From Symsagittifera roscoffensis (lineage: Eukaryota > Xenacoelomorpha > Acoela > Convolutidae), in assembly GCF_963678635.1 (NCBI RefSeq), contig NC_087065.1, positions 21,023,480-21,087,479 on the forward strand: a DNA stretch of 64,000 bases. The letters are read 5' to 3'. Below are positions 42,102 to 54,420 of this stretch, piece by piece; within the stretch, counting starts at the first letter, position 1, and each line of letters starts with the position of its first letter. Made by a program: the position numbers and the translations under genes. A model generated the notes under the pieces. It worked only from the letters and a program-made list of their open reading frames with translations. It ran no database searches and was not told where the DNA came from.

Positions 42102-42257
42102 AAAATTTATTTTCAAATTTATTGTAAAAATGTTTATTTTTGGAGTTTTTTTGATTTTATTACAAACAAAAGATTTATAAAAGAGAAAAACGCCATTAAA
42201 AAGAATTTAAAAAAATATTAAGTTGGGCCGAAAAAATAGCTAGTGTTTATGATTTCT

Positions 42258-44187
42258 TTTTAAATTTACCAATTAAATTAGATGGAATTGAAAAGTTTGT
42301 AGGACGATTTGTCCGTTTAGGTCTTTTAGATTCGGAAAGTGATCCAGGTGCGGATCGAGTGTTCTGAGAGCTATGAGGGATATTTTTTCTATCAGTAAAG
42401 CTTTCTGATGATTGAGATAAACAAGAGAAATCAAAAGGACGGGGATTATTATATTGTGATGTTGTATTGGGGTGGCGGCGGCCAAAGTCAATTGAAAAAC
42501 TAGTGTTGGGACTTATACTGCGGCTAGGTAGGCGGCGGTGGCCATAACTACTAGATTGACTAAAAGAAGGATTAGGGGTCTTATCAACAGGATAGGTAGT
42601 TGAACTTCGAATAGGTCTTGGATAAGATTTTGGTCAATCGCAGTCGCATCGAACAAAGTTCTTAGATGCATAGATTCTCTGCCTGAATTCAATAATTGTT
42701 CATGTACAATGGTTTTATTTTGATCCTCATTTGTAAGTTTATGATCAGTCTTTTGCTGATAACCACTGTTGACTACTGGCCAAAACAGGTATTGTAATTT
42801 TTCAACCTGTTTAGTTTTTTTGTAAGAGTTGATTTTCTGATTTGTTATATGATCATAAAAATCAGTTGAATATAAGTTACTAGAGCACTCATGCAATAGT
42901 TTGGGCATTTGTTGTTCTTCAGGAAAGTATTCAACAATATGATTGCGGTGGACAATTTTTTTTTGTGATTGAAATCATTTTGAATTCCGTACGTTACTTC
43001 CCTGATTTTTTCAATTACGGTATAAGGTCCAGATCGTAAATTCAAAAGCTTTTGAGATTTCAATAGTGGCATAGATCTGTTTTCTAGTAGCATTTTTGTG
43101 CCTTCTTTTATAAGTCGTCCTAATTTAAATTGATTTGGGAACATGTGGGCCTTATTAGTGATGCGGCGGCAATGGGTATAGGTGTTAGTATAAACAAATT
43201 TAAAATTGTTTTCCCTTTTCAGTATTTCGGCGGATATTTGATTTTTCAGAAATCTATTTATCGTCTCATTGTTTGACTTATGCTCGGTATGAGCATGATT
43301 TTCGTGACCAGTGCAAAAATCAGACGAACATCTTTTGTTTTGGTGGCGGTAGAAACCTAGTTTAAGGCTAAGAGGAAACTGAGGTTTTTTGCCAAAGACA
43401 ATCTCATATGGAGTGTAACCTTTACTTGAATCAATAGCGGTGTTCTGTGCAAAAGTAAATTTATTTGTTAATTCAGACCAGTTTGAGCCTGAAGTACTCA
43501 AGAAAATCGAAAGTACTGGGTTAAATGTTTATGCTGGACTTCGACTTTTCCGTTAGTCCAAGGCGAGTATGTAGTTCATGGTCTCAGTGTTATTCCAAAC
43601 TCAGAGAAACAATGAGCAAAGTCATTACTCATGAATGCACTTCCATTATCATGAATAATTTGTTGTGGAATACCAATTTGTTTTGATGCATTTCTCTAAG
43701 AGCTTAATGGTTTCTTTAGGGTCTGCATGAGTGCATGGATATACTTGAAGATATCTAGAGAAGGCATCTATCACAACTAAGCAAAAGTTTTTGCCGTGAC
43801 TTGATGCTCTGAGTGGACCTTTATGATCAATGTGGATCGTTTTCATTGGAATTGTTTCTAACTGTCCTCATTGTTGTAAGGGAGCTTCATTCAGGTCTTT
43901 TCGTTTAGGCTTATTTTTCTGACATCTAGGCAATCATGAAGAAGCATGTTGAACCATTTATAGAGTCCGGGCCAATTGAAATATCTTTTAATTGTTTCCA
44001 ATTTTTTTGTTTCACCGTGATGACCGCTAAGAGGATGCTTATGAGCTAACTCAAAGCAGTTTAGCACTAGACAGATGGGTAAGCAAATTTTTGGACTCTT
44101 AGTATAGTCATCATTATATTCATTAATACATAGAAGATCATGTTGGTCTTCAATGAATAATACCACAAACTGCCTGATATAACTCAA
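42258..44187 (-). pseudogene. pol: Integrase of element B
   Basis: Same domains as in A: HKHPLSGHHG finger, the core Asp in IHIDHKGPL, GPY/F module (LRSGPYTVIEKIREVTYG) and Ser/Pro-rich tail, in fragments 44187-43891, 43846-43649, 43501-42845, 42908-42513 and 42491-42273. The second core Asp/Glu region is damaged by frameshifts (about 43560-43690). Upstream of 44187 the sequence jumps into LTR sequence. Confidence 0.82.
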
Positions 44188-44199
44188 ACTGTGTTGGAG

Positions 44200-44606
44200 T
44201 ATTAGAGAGGGAGGTGGTGGTAATAGAAGAAAACTTGTTGGAATGAAATCCCGTAGTTTTTAGCTACCATTTATACTCAGATGGGAATTCTCCCACTTTT
44301 TCGTATCAAATGAAAAGTTACTTTTTAACTTTGTATTTTCTCGTGAATTCTATTCGTGCATTCGTATTTCACGAGAAGAATCTTTCGTATGCTCGTATTT
44401 TACGAGAAGAATCGTTATGATTCGCATTGAACGAGAATAGTCGTTTCATTTCTCAATGTTTAAAATGTTATACGAATTATTCCAATAGCATTTCCCTTCC
44501 TTTTGCAAAGGGATAAAGTCATATTTATTTTGTGATGGCGGCGGGGTCACACTTTGTGAGCACAATAAAATAATTCATGTTTCTGTTTCAATTTGAAATC
44601 AGAACA
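44200..44606 (-). repeat. Partial LTR between elements B and C
   Basis: Inverted LTR from inside R/U5 (44200) to its TGTTCT start (44606). On its right is the purine tract and 3' end of element C, so it is C's 3' LTR. On its left it touches B's pol, where B's 5' LTR would be expected. One LTR therefore serves both, with gag of B deleted. Confidence 0.82.
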
Positions 44607-45100
44607 TATCCATCCTCCTATTTGGAGAGGGAAAAAAACTAAAACTTTTTATTTTACCCTGCTAATCAAGCGAGGTAATTGTTAACCAACCAAAGCTATT
44701 TTCGTTCAACCTCATGAAGTTTGTTCAATAGTTTGTTGTTGGTTTTATTATCGGTAGCAGATGTTATTGTGGACCTAATTTTTTAGTCAGGCTTGAATGA
44801 ATATGAATACAACAGTTACATTTATAAATCGAATAGATTTTACTCAACCAAGAGGTCAAATTACAAATTTAAATACATCAAAATTATTTGTTTCTCAATA
44901 GTTTGAAGATCAGTTTAATATTATCATTCCTTGAACATTCTTTTCTTGAAGTTTCCTTTTCGTTTTTGTCCTGAAGTATGTGAATTGGGTGTCCGTATGC
45001 GTAATTTGGGGAGGATTGGTTCATACAAAAGGGTGTATTTTTTTATTTTTTTTTTATTTTTTATAAAAATCAAAATTGTTGGAAAAAGCCAAAATAGTAG

Positions 45101-45854
45101 CTATTTTATGTTTTTATGTTTTTCCTTCCAACCGGGGCTATGAGTTGGCGATTTTTTTGTTTTCAAACTTCGGATTTGCCTTTTTAGCTCTCGGATTTGA
45201 TGGGTTTCATATATATGACTGCGCTGAATTTGCTCAAAATATTCATCCAACTGGGGATGTAATTTTGCAGTCAGATATTTTGATTGGACATAGATTTTTT
45301 GATACTCAAGAAAGGAAATTGTTATTGAGTACATTTTTATAATGGGTGATAGGCTTCTAATTTAAATCAATTGATTAACGGATTCAAAGCATAATTGAGA
45401 TCCATATCGAAGCCGGGATTACTGTTAGAATTTATGTACCGTTCCCTTTCTAACTGAATATGTAATTTAGTATTTAATTCAGTGGGGTGTATGGGCTGTC
45501 GCCTAATGGTCATTGGATATTGAGAAGCTGATACCGGCGTAGTTGCCGTTAGTATCTTAAATGGTCTTACTATCTGGGTTTGTTTTTTAATTCGAGAATT
45601 CGAAAGAACCAGGGGGGTGAAACTTTTAGGGGTGGTGGTTTTGATGCTGTAGCTATTGGGATGGCTGGAGTGGTGTGAGATAGTGGTACAATAAAGGATC
45701 GTGTCGAGGTCGGCGTTGAAGTTTGGGTCATAGTAGTAGAAACAGTTGGTTGTTGAGTTGGTGCTGAAAGCTGCGGGTCCAGTGGATCGGTTGGTGGTAG
45801 GAGTGAGAGAAGATCCTCAAAACCTCTCAAGTCGTCGTCAAGTGTTGCGTCCAT
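45101..45854 (-). pseudogene. Accessory ORF of element C
   Basis: The ATG at 45854 opens MDATLDDDLRG, with about 25 acidic/Pro residues that are missing in element A, then the Thr/Pro part. A frameshift lies near 45620, and the coiled-coil part (45334-45101) follows in another frame. Around 45490-45510 the two bases missing in A are present, which shows that both halves belong to one gene. Confidence 0.6.
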
Positions 45855-45897
45855 AGTTGAATCTGTTGGTATATTCTAGAACAGTAGAATTTTTTGA

Positions 45898-46980
45898 TTA
45901 GACTGGGTTTGTTGGGTGATCCAAGTGTCGATTTCTTCTATCAAAACTTGTTAATTGGATGTGAGGATACATGCGATCCTGGTTGATTTTATCAATTTCC
46001 TCCAAACGAGGGGCTTGTATTTTTTGATCACATTCTTCTTCTAATTTTACAGTTTGTTGATCCTGAGTGAAAATCAAGGTCAGAATAGAAGTGAAAAGTA
46101 TATTATATGAGGCGCAAGCAATATTTTGCCAAAATGTAGTGAGCGACCGGTGATTTTGTGAATATGCATAGCTTTCATTATGAATACTAGACAATTTTGT
46201 TTTCCCGAAAGTTTGGAGAGATGAGATAGTCCAAATATATTGTTTGAGAAGAGCCTAGTGGGTTATTTGAGTCTGTGAAAAGAAATTCTTGAGCGTTTAG
46301 AAAGAACCTGGATACTTTTTGCAGTTTTCCTTTCATCTCTGAATTATCGGAAATCATAATCCAAATTTTTTGCATTTGAGCATAAGTGTAAATTGAAGCC
46401 CCTTGACTAAAGGCTAAAGAATGATTAATCTGTTGATTTATCTCTTTTGGTTTAAAGAGATATGGTCCTGTAACCCTTGTGATTTGGGGTGTTAGTTCAA
46501 GCCAGGACTTATCATCATCAACATCCAGAACATTCTTGTAGATCTGCCGACTGAAAAGTTTGTCGCGTAAATGGATCGACAAATCGAATATTTTCCTCAT
46601 ACATAATGTGAATGCGATTATAACATTGATCCATTAATTGCAAAGGTGAATAAAAATTCGGACAATGGTAGAGCCAGAAAATGTTGCCATTGGTCTCTAA
46701 GAACATAGAGCGGTTCTGAGTTAGAATTTAGCCAGCCAAACGTGGGTTTTCAAAAGAAAGCATTAAATTATTTAAGATTGAGGAGCGTTTTAGCTCACAT
46801 TGTTTTTGTAGACGGGCTAATTCGGCCGTTCTAAGCATGTAGAAGCTATTGAAAAGCATATAGTCCAATTTGGTTCCTATATGAGATTCGTAGTCAATTT
46901 GACTAATTAATTCTAAAATTTCTAAAGCTCTTATAGGTCGATGGTCAAAGACTTCTATGATAAAACTAGATACAATAACG
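45898..46980 (-). pseudogene. env: Envelope of element C (5' part lost)
   Basis: The ectodomain end (46706-46187) and the anchor and tail (46194-45898) are homologous to A. The ectodomain frame runs on into the anchor region here, unlike in A. Upstream of about 46890 the sequence no longer matches A and ends at about 46980. Frameshifts occur at about 46515-46600 and 46190. Confidence 0.72.
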
Positions 46981-47789
46981 TCACCTGAAAAATTTTATAA
47001 GGTAAAAGTAAGTTAAACTGTGATTAATTATCTTCTTAAGATAGATTGTTTTGGAACTAGTTTAGGATGCATTTTTGGCCGCACCAAATTTTTATGAGTA
47101 ATGTTGTCTAAATAATGTTGTCTGAGAATGTTGTTTATATAATCGATAACGCTTTTGTTAATCGCAAGCGTTATTATTGTGACAAACTTGGACCACTTTA
47201 TCATAATCAATTAAAATCCAATTCAACGATTAAAAATCAATGAAATTTGTAATCGATTGTTTGTCACGTTTAGAGAGACTTACTTCAAACATCCAAAATA
47301 ATTACCCATTATATTTGACACTTCATGATCATATAAAAGTGGTTATTTTTTGATTTCATCGAAAAAATATTGGCATGCTTTGACGTTCTCGACTATCAAC
47401 TAACCAACAAATTGAAATGTTTACAATGGATGCCTCACATATGACTTTTTTAGATGCTTTGCCTGAAAGTAATTATAAGAATAATTAGTAGGCAAAAGAT
47501 ACGTTTTTGCATCGATTCTGTTTCAAAATTGCTGCGCTTAAAATGTCTCAAGAAGTTCACAAAATTTACCTATTTCTTACCGCATAAGCTTTCAGGTCTT
47601 CAACATTTAAAGGGCCCCTCTAAATTTTCTAGCTTGTGTTTAACAAGACGCGATGACTGATTGTTGATTAATGCAACATTTCGACGCAGGTCTTTCTCCA
47701 TTCTATTTTTGCTCGTGTTAAAATTTTCAGTCGCAAAAATCGTTTCGAAAAAAAAGTTCAATCAAGTCGATCATCTTGGCCCGTAATAA

Positions 47790-48200
47790 GTGTATCAGCC
47801 ATGTTTTAGCCTAAATCTTAGAAAATTTTTGATGATCCAGCGCAAAGTTGGATCCAGTGTTATCATGAAGAAGTGCGTCACTGAGCAGGGTGAGATCATC
47901 ACCTCCTGGAAAGTGCACTGTACATTACCATCTAAACCCACAGCAATAAGGAGTGTGTATGTAGTGCAGTGTGCAACCAGTTCGCACTGGAGCGTGCTCA
48001 CTTTGCACAGGAAGGATCCTATGGAGTGGATGTATGGGGGAATAACGGGAGAACAGATAGAAGCTCACACGCCCACCACATTCATCAGCACAAAATGTGG
48101 AAGTACTGAGAAACAAAAAAAAACTGCTTGTGGTGAACAAATTCACATTTTTTTTGTTCTAGAAAATTTCTTTCAGTATATTATAGTTGATGGCCTTTAG
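47790..48200 (+). CDS. Exon-like ORF inside element C, unrecognised
   Basis: A 136-codon frame with coding-like codon use in its middle (about 47835-48130): SWKVHCTLPSKPTAIRSVYV and HRKDPMEWMYGGITGE. It contains several Cys, and opposite-strand frames are broken. Its ends are AT-rich and not coding-like, so the real exon is probably smaller. I do not recognise the protein. It shares orientation with the LRR sequence 400 bp downstream and may belong with it. Confidence 0.4.
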   Translation: MYQPCFSLNLRKFLMIQRKVGSSVIMKKCVTEQGEIITSWKVHCTLPSKPTAIRSVYVVQCATSSHWSVLTLHRKDPMEWMYGGITGEQIEAHTPTTFISTKCGSTEKQKKTACGEQIHIFFVLENFFQYIIVDGL

Positions 48201-48565
48201 GCAGTTTGGTCCTTTATTTTGGCGACGATGGTGTCTGGTTCTGTAAAATGAAAAACAACTATGTTGAGTTTGCCTCTAACTGACTAGAAATTAAAGTCAC
48301 ATGCAGAGCATATATGCGTCAATTCATCATAAAGTTAAGTTGGCGAATGCTTCGAGTTTTTACGGTAAAAATGCGAAACGGTTCAATTCAAAACTGAATC
48401 TTGTTTGTTATTTTCAGACCTCATTTTGCGCTCAAGAATCAACTCGCGTTGATTTGAATCATACAAACAAAATAAATTTAAAACGCAAATACTTTTTAAA
48501 CGAGTTGCAATCATTTTATCACTTTCAAACGTACAAAATACAAATCCAGAATCTTACCATCAATT

Positions 48566-49289
48566 ATGGTGGTGGTTTTAAAATTAGTTACACCAATACT
48601 GTTAGTGTATTTTGCTACTGTTGTTAATGGTCAAAAAGCATGTCCGGGAAACTGTACGTGGAGCACCGAAGTCGTACGACCAGTTCAGAGGCAGAAGGCC
48701 AGACGAAGTGATTGACTGCTCTAATAAATGATACTTTGAGATCCCTTACTGGGACATACCATGTGACAGCCGCGTGATAGATTTTTCCGACAACAAGCTA
48801 ATCAGACTGACAAGAAGTAGCTTCTGTGGACTTCAAAAACTAGAGTATATCTACCTTGCAAAGAACCAAATCGACTACATGGAAGCGGCGACGTTCGCAG
48901 GGCTCCCAAATTTGAAGGATATTGTCCTTTCGGGAAACAATTTTGACGATATTGACGAAAGACCGTTTTGGGATGGCACCTTCCATAGCTTGATGGTGCA
49001 ATTCGACCAGAAACCTTTCTTCTGTGACATCGAACTGAAGAGAACCATTCAAGATGTAGAGTACAAAATAGCAATGGAAGGCGGCATCAAATGTGCCGAC
49101 GGTGAGAGGCGGCTTCCTGTGATGTATCGAAACAGGCAGAGCCAAGTCAAAGGTTTTCCTTACATTGAGGCATATGAAATTATCCGAAATCGACACTATT
49201 CGTGGGAGATCGGACTCATTGCCGGAGCGTGCTGTATTTTCACCTGGCTATGTAAAGCATTGTTTTATTTCTTCTGGACCTGGGACTAA
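48566..49289 (+). pseudogene. Leucine-rich-repeat membrane protein, broken
   Basis: The ATG at 48566 starts a signal peptide (LVTPILLVYFATVVNG) followed by an LRR N-cap (ACPGNCTW). After a frameshift near 48700 and a TGA at about 48727 come LRR units (VIDFSDNKLIRLTRSSFCGL, LEYIYLAKNQIDYMEAATFA, LKDIVLSGNNF), an LRR C-cap region with Cys pairs (PFFCDIEL, GGIKCADG), and a transmembrane helix (IGLIAGACCIFTWLCKALFYFF). It ends at TAA... 49289. The design is that of a small single-pass LRR surface protein of about 230 residues; the ligand is unknown. The N-cap residues and first LRR lie in two frames, so it is a pseudogene unless an intron is hidden there. It lies between gag and env pieces of element C. 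Confidence 0.72.
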
Positions 49290-49317
49290 GTCGAACCGAG
49301 AAAAAAAACAAAAAAAG

Positions 49318-49404
49318 CGCTAAAGCTGTAGCGTTTTGGTTCGGGTCGTTTCCCGAAAATGTCATTAAAGACAAGTTGGGATGGGATATTGGGGTATCGG
49401 CCAT
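49318..49404 (-). pseudogene. gag: Gag 5' fragment of element C
   Basis: ATG at 49404-49402, then the same first about 25 codons as element A gag (SHPNLSLMTFSGN-like), ending within 10-30 bp of the LRR stop codon. The rest of gag is gone. Confidence 0.8.
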
Positions 49405-49637
49405 ATTATATTTAACTTAAAATCTAAAAGTTAAAAGAAGAAAGATAGAAAAGTTTATAAGTTTGCTTAGAAAACTTAAATTTCCGATTTGGAAGTTTGT
49501 TAATTCTCTTTATTTTTAAGAAAAACTTCAACAATTCTCCAGTTTGAGAATTGGATTCTTTGTTTTTTTATCTTTTTTTGAGATTTTAGCAATTTTAGCA
49601 ATTTTTTAGAAGGTGTGCCTCACTGGTCGCACCAATT

Positions 49638-50012
49638 TATTACGCTAGCAATACTATGTACGTCGGACAAAACGCTTGCTAGGAAATTAGGGTCCTTTCT
49701 ACTTTCTATCTTAGAAAGTAAACCTAAAACTCGCTGAGAAATATTTAATTAGAAAAGAAGATAGTATGAATTTACTGCAAGTTGCCTTTTGACTCAATTT
49801 TTATTCTAAAGGTTGGATTTGGAAATATTATGACTGAGAATGGTTATTTTTTTTATGGAGAGGGGTTGGGGTGGTTGAAGAGAATGTTGTTGGTTGAAGA
49901 GAATGTTGTTTGCAAGGGATAAAAACGTATTTTTTATGTGGTGGCGGCGGCATCGCACTTTGTGAGCACAATAAAATAATTCATGTTTCTGTTTCAATTT
50001 GAAATCAGAACA
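49638..50012 (-). repeat. 5' LTR of element C (internally deleted, 375 bp)
   Basis: Both termini are kept (TGTTCT at 50012, GTAATA at 49638) with the primer site next to it. About 300 bp of U3, including TATA box and TACGA cluster, are missing at about 49910; the junction lies in repeated gttgaagagaatgttgtt words. Confidence 0.85.
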
Positions 50013-50587
50013 GTACCTGAAGCGAAAGGCATCAAAACCTTTTAGAAAAACAAAAAATCTAAGAGCAAAACAAAAAACGCATAGTTGTTTCCAAGGTTTA
50101 GCCCCTGTAGATTATATTTCCCCCAAAATAGCAAAGTCACAGCTTGGAGGGAACATAATTCTTTGTTATTGTGCTGGGGGCTAGAGAAAGAAGAAGACAG
50201 AACTCTTGAATTACAGTACAAAGTACCTGCAGCATCAATACAGTAAGTGTATAAATTTTTTTAGTTCAAATAACAGTGTGATTAAAGGTTGTCATCATCA
50301 AAAACATCAGTCATCATCAAAAACATAGTTACAAATCTACCAGCAAAAACAGCTTTTTCGAAAAGTTTTTGAATGGTGAAGTATTCGTTATTTTACCGGC
50401 ACAAATTTTTAACTAATCGACGTCAAAGAAAAACAATTTGTAGAGAAGCAGTTGAAATATGGTTGCCGGGTATTGGTGGAAAAAATTAGATTTGAGTTCA
50501 ACTGCTTCTCAAGATTCTCTAGAGACAACATTAGACTGGCAAAAACTTTCTGTAAAAATTTTGAATAGCCTAACTGGGATAAAAGTA

Positions 50588-50742
50588 TTCTTTTGTTTCG
50601 AGCTCAAGTAAACAGTTTTTTTTGAGAAAAAGGGCAATTTTTTGAAAAAATGGACAATAATTACCCGCAATAATTTTGGTTGCATTTTTTTGTTGGCCAT
50701 TTTCTCAAAAAAAACTTTTTTACTTGAGCTCGAAACAAAAGA
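50588..50742. mobile_element. Foldback repeat with about 43-bp inverted ends
   Basis: Arms 50588-50630 (ttcttttgtttcgagctcaa) and 50700-50742 are reverse complements with few mismatches, around a 69-bp centre. It is MITE-like, with no coding capacity; ORFs here are by-products. Confidence 0.65.
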
Positions 50743-51085
50743 TTAGAATGAAAAATTCTAGCGACATATTTGCAATCAATTTTTTTTACATGAATCATAT
50801 AAAATAAGTAGATCGATTTCTGTAAACTGCTTGTCAAAAAATATAAATTTCATTTTAATACATTTAAATTCAGTTGATTGCAAGGATTTTTTAAATTGAT
50901 TTGAAGCGTCCTTTGAAAATTGAAATGAAGCAAGCATACACGATAGTTTTGTCCGCTTAATGTACCAAAGTACATCCATCACATTTTTCAATTTTTTCGA
51001 TACATTAAGAAAAACGATACATTAACAATCAGTTTTTGAATGCATTCATTTAATAAGGTTTTTGTTATTGCATTTTAGTAGTATA

Positions 51086-51242
51086 GTAAAAGTGGCTAGG
51101 AAAATGACCACTTTTAACCCCCCTTTTTTTCGATGTGCCGTTGTACTTGCCACTTTTAACCCCCAAAGGAGTTAAAGCCCCTACTTTTTCGGGCATGCAT
51201 GTTTTAAGGGGGGTTAAAATTGGTAATTTTCCAGCCACTTTA
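51086..51242. mobile_element. Foldback repeat with about 40-bp inverted ends
   Basis: Left arm from 51086 (taaaagtggctaggaaaatg) and right arm 51204-51242 (ttttccagccactttat) pair, including a C-run/G-run (ttaacccccc / ggggggttaa). The centre is short and also partly symmetric. It is a compact non-autonomous element or hairpin. Confidence 0.7.
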
Positions 51243-51730
51243 TGGAAACGGGAAAGGAATTAAGTTTTGGTTGGTGCATGTTTTCCCTTCTAGAGTTTGG
51301 GGTTATTGGCTTGTTTACATGTAAAATGACGTTATATACCTATTATATGCAACCAAACTATATGGTATATAGGAAAGCCAAGATTTTGGCAGCGTAGCTT
51401 AACTGTTGGCTGCGGTGAACGATCTCCTTCAAAAATGCATGTTTTATTGCTGAATCTCGAAGAAAGGAAAATTCGTCAAGTACGGCGGCCGCCACCTCTA
51501 TTTAGGCAAAAATAAATGATCAATTTGGCCGAAATAAGAATGAAATTTTGCTTTAAGCCAAATGAAGGTAAAAACAAAGAAAAATTACGAAACACTGAGA
51601 ACTCTAAAATAAGGAAATTGGCTTGAAAATTTCTACATTTCCATTTTCCGTGTCTACAGAAGACTGAAAAAACGTCTGAAATCTATGACAAAAGCTTTGA
51701 TTTTATTGAAAGTTTGAAAGAGCTAATAAG

Positions 51731-52075
51731 TTGAAGTGGGTAAAGATCTTGAAAAACGAGAACATTGATGCAAGCCAAAATTGCCCATTAATTTTGCTGC
51801 AGCCATTTCTAAGACTTGCATATACCACTTTAAAAAGGAAAGAATTTTCGGGGCTTCTAGAAAACGTTAAGTATTTCCTATTAACGTTTTGTGCTAACAG
51901 ATTTTTTGAGAATATTCATCAAAGCGGACCTAGAAACTGGGAGAAAACTGTTATTTGTGTGCCAATATATACGACAGAACAGAGTGACCATCGAATAAAG
52001 CAGGTGAAAACTTATTTGCGACTTTTAAGGAAAGCAGATATTCAAATTAGAGCAAATTCAATCGGCAAAGACTGA
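51731..52075 (+). CDS. 114-codon ORF, unrecognised
   Basis: An isolated ORF in the otherwise gene-free stretch 50013-53136. The peptide is basic with no signal, membrane segment or known motif; codon use is AT-rich like its surroundings. It may be chance or a decayed fragment. The rest of this 3.1-kb stretch, apart from the two foldbacks, shows nothing I can name. Confidence 0.2.
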   Translation: MKWVKILKNENIDASQNCPLILLQPFLRLAYTTLKRKEFSGLLENVKYFLLTFCANRFFENIHQSGPRNWEKTVICVPIYTTEQSDHRIKQVKTYLRLLRKADIQIRANSIGKD

Positions 52076-53699
52076 ACACAAGCTAAGACAAGTTATGGAT
52101 ACAGACTCAAAACTTGATATGAATTCGGAGTTATAATTTGAGCATCCAAGTTTTTTGATTTTTCCATTAAAAGAATATGCAAATAAATAACTTTTTATTT
52201 GATACTACAATCTGGTCAACTGTTCTCAGTATCTTCTAATTAAGTTCAAATTGGTTTTAGCAAGAGCTTTCTATTCAAAAGTTTGAAGCGCTATCAGTTT
52301 TTATCATTGATTAACCCTCTGCTCAACAAATTAAATTTTGAGTTTTTTAATATAAATCTGATCTTTTGAATGTTTCCATGATTACGCTATTTCATCTCAA
52401 AATACGGTGGCTTTTTGACCAAAATAATTGATTACTCATCTACAACTAATTGTGTTATTGAGAGATCAACCTTCCTTTCAATATATGTCTGAGATGATTC
52501 AAGCTTTCACATTCATGTTCTGATCACTAGCAGGATCCAAACAGTTCGCATCATGATATTTCTTCTCAATTTTGCATCGATATTTGTCTTCTCTTTTAAA
52601 AGGACTTGTCTTCGAAAAGCCGTTAGTTGTTTGAAATAGTAAGACAAAAAATCAAGCCTTATGATCAACACTCTACCTGAAACTTCGGATTCTGTCAGGA
52701 CGATAGCTTTTTCACACTAAGCAACGCTCTCACACCAATTTGGCTACAGCAGTTTCCGAAAACTTGTGTGCCATTTTGTGGTTTCAATGCATTTTGATGA
52801 ACGTCAATTATGTTGTGTTATCTTAAGCTGGAACGACTAAGAAAGATATGTTTGATTTGCCAGAATAGAATTTGTTGGACATTTTTACTTTGAGGAATTA
52901 AATTTTTGAGCCTCAATGCAGAAAGACTTGCTATTTATTTCAAAGACAAAAGGCGTAAGCATTTTGAGCTATTTCAAAAAATGCTCTATCGACTAAAAAA
53001 AATCTTGAATTTAAAAAAGTTGTACTGACTGTTTATCTGATTACACAATTGCTTCACTTCTGTGGGTTTATAAGTTTGATTCAAAATTATGATTTTTCAA
53101 ATGAAAACCATTAAAAATTTGTGGTTTTTAGAGATTGATCAATCATCCTTCAAATATACAGTACCTGTCACTCAGACTTTGCTCGCTTACCGTCTTCAGC
53201 TCTACCAGCCGCATGTCATTTTCAACCATTCTTCTATCGATCGCGTTCGTCTGCACGATCAATCATTTTCCTCAATAAACGATAATTTTTTTCTAATAAT
53301 TTTGTTTTCTTATTTTTTATCTCTATGAGCAACAGTTCATTAAACACTTTCGACTCCATGCTGTCTCCAATTGGACTTGTTGTTTGATGCTTCCATCGAC
53401 AATTTTTTGTGAAAACTTGAAAATTGATTTTTCTGTTACAATTTTCAAACATTTTTTATAATCATTGACTGCAGATAAATTGAAATTATCAATGCAGCAT
53501 ATGCCACTTTTTCAAAAAAAATTGTTCATAATGAGGATATCTGGAGGATCAAATATTTCGAGGAAAGTTTTTTAAAAACAATTATCAAATTGTTTTGCAA
53601 ATCAAGAAAATGAAACAAACTATCAATATAGTGTCTGGTTGATTATTCTAGAATATTCGAGAAACTTAAGAAGAAAGATAAGAAAGGTTTGGATTGAGT

Positions 53700-54420
53700 T
53701 ACATATATATTTCTATATGAAATAAAATAAACGATTACAACTATACTCAAACATACATACCCACTAAACATATAAAGCTGCATACTTGTAAACTTAAGAA
53801 ACATAAACACATTTTCATAAGTTGCAAACTTAAATGCAAACTCACAAAAAATAGTCATAGGTATTTTATTACATACATACGTTTATTCATACACATTTAA
53901 AGACTTACATAAAGTTATTCATACAAACTTACATACAAAAATAATGACATACACACTTACTGAGTACAAACATACATACATGCATACATATGCACAAACT
54001 TACATAAACACATACATACAAACATACTTACATACATGCATGCATACATAGATACATACAAACGTACTTACATATATACATACAAACCTAAAGTTACTTG
54101 GAGACATTCAAACAACCATACGCACAAAATTACATACAAATATGCAAAAATACTTCCATACATACAAACATTCAAAATGAAGTCTTAGATAAAGGTATGA
54201 ATACAAACGTACATAGTCTTATACAGAAGAAGAATGCAAATAAACTACCATAGATACATAAATTTTACATACTTGCTTACATACTTTTAAACCTGCAATC
54301 AATTATACGAGAAGTGCTTACACACATGCAAAGATTTTGACTTATTCTTTCGGCTGACCAATTTAAACACACAAACCAGCTTACATTCACTTCACACTTT
54401 CAAGACAAATATATACACAT
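53700..54420. repeat. Imperfect acat/cata tetranucleotide tract, left arm
   Basis: Long degenerate microsatellite of acatacat and aaacatac words, mirrored at about 62880-63300 as tgtatgta. Weaker tracts extend to about 55700. Low-complexity ORFs (54433-54702 and 55244-55432) are by-products. Confidence 0.8.

Larger units (their letters stand above)
39776..44199 (-). mobile_element. Element B: broken minus-strand relative of element A
   Basis: Read on the minus strand: integrase (44187-42258), the accessory gene in antisense to it (plus strand, 41114-42101), the shared spacer, env start and env end with the middle deleted (41020-40348), then an LTR (40347-39776). Gag, primer site and RT are missing. 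Divergence from A is clear at protein level but gene order is the same, so it is an independent, older insertion of the family. Confidence 0.85.
44200..50012 (-). mobile_element. Element C: minus-strand relative with foreign insert
   Basis: Read on the minus strand: 5' LTR (50012-49638), primer site, leader, about 85 bp of gag (49404-49318), 2.3 kb unrelated sequence (49310-46985), env (46980-45898), accessory ORF (45854-45101), polypurine tract (about 44640-44607) and 3' LTR (44606-44200). No pol is present. Env and accessory ORF keep frames that are broken in element A. Confidence 0.8.

Noticed and set aside
51731..52075. Possible transposase or retroelement fragment
   Set aside because: No catalytic motif or similarity that I can name; kept only as a low-confidence ORF.
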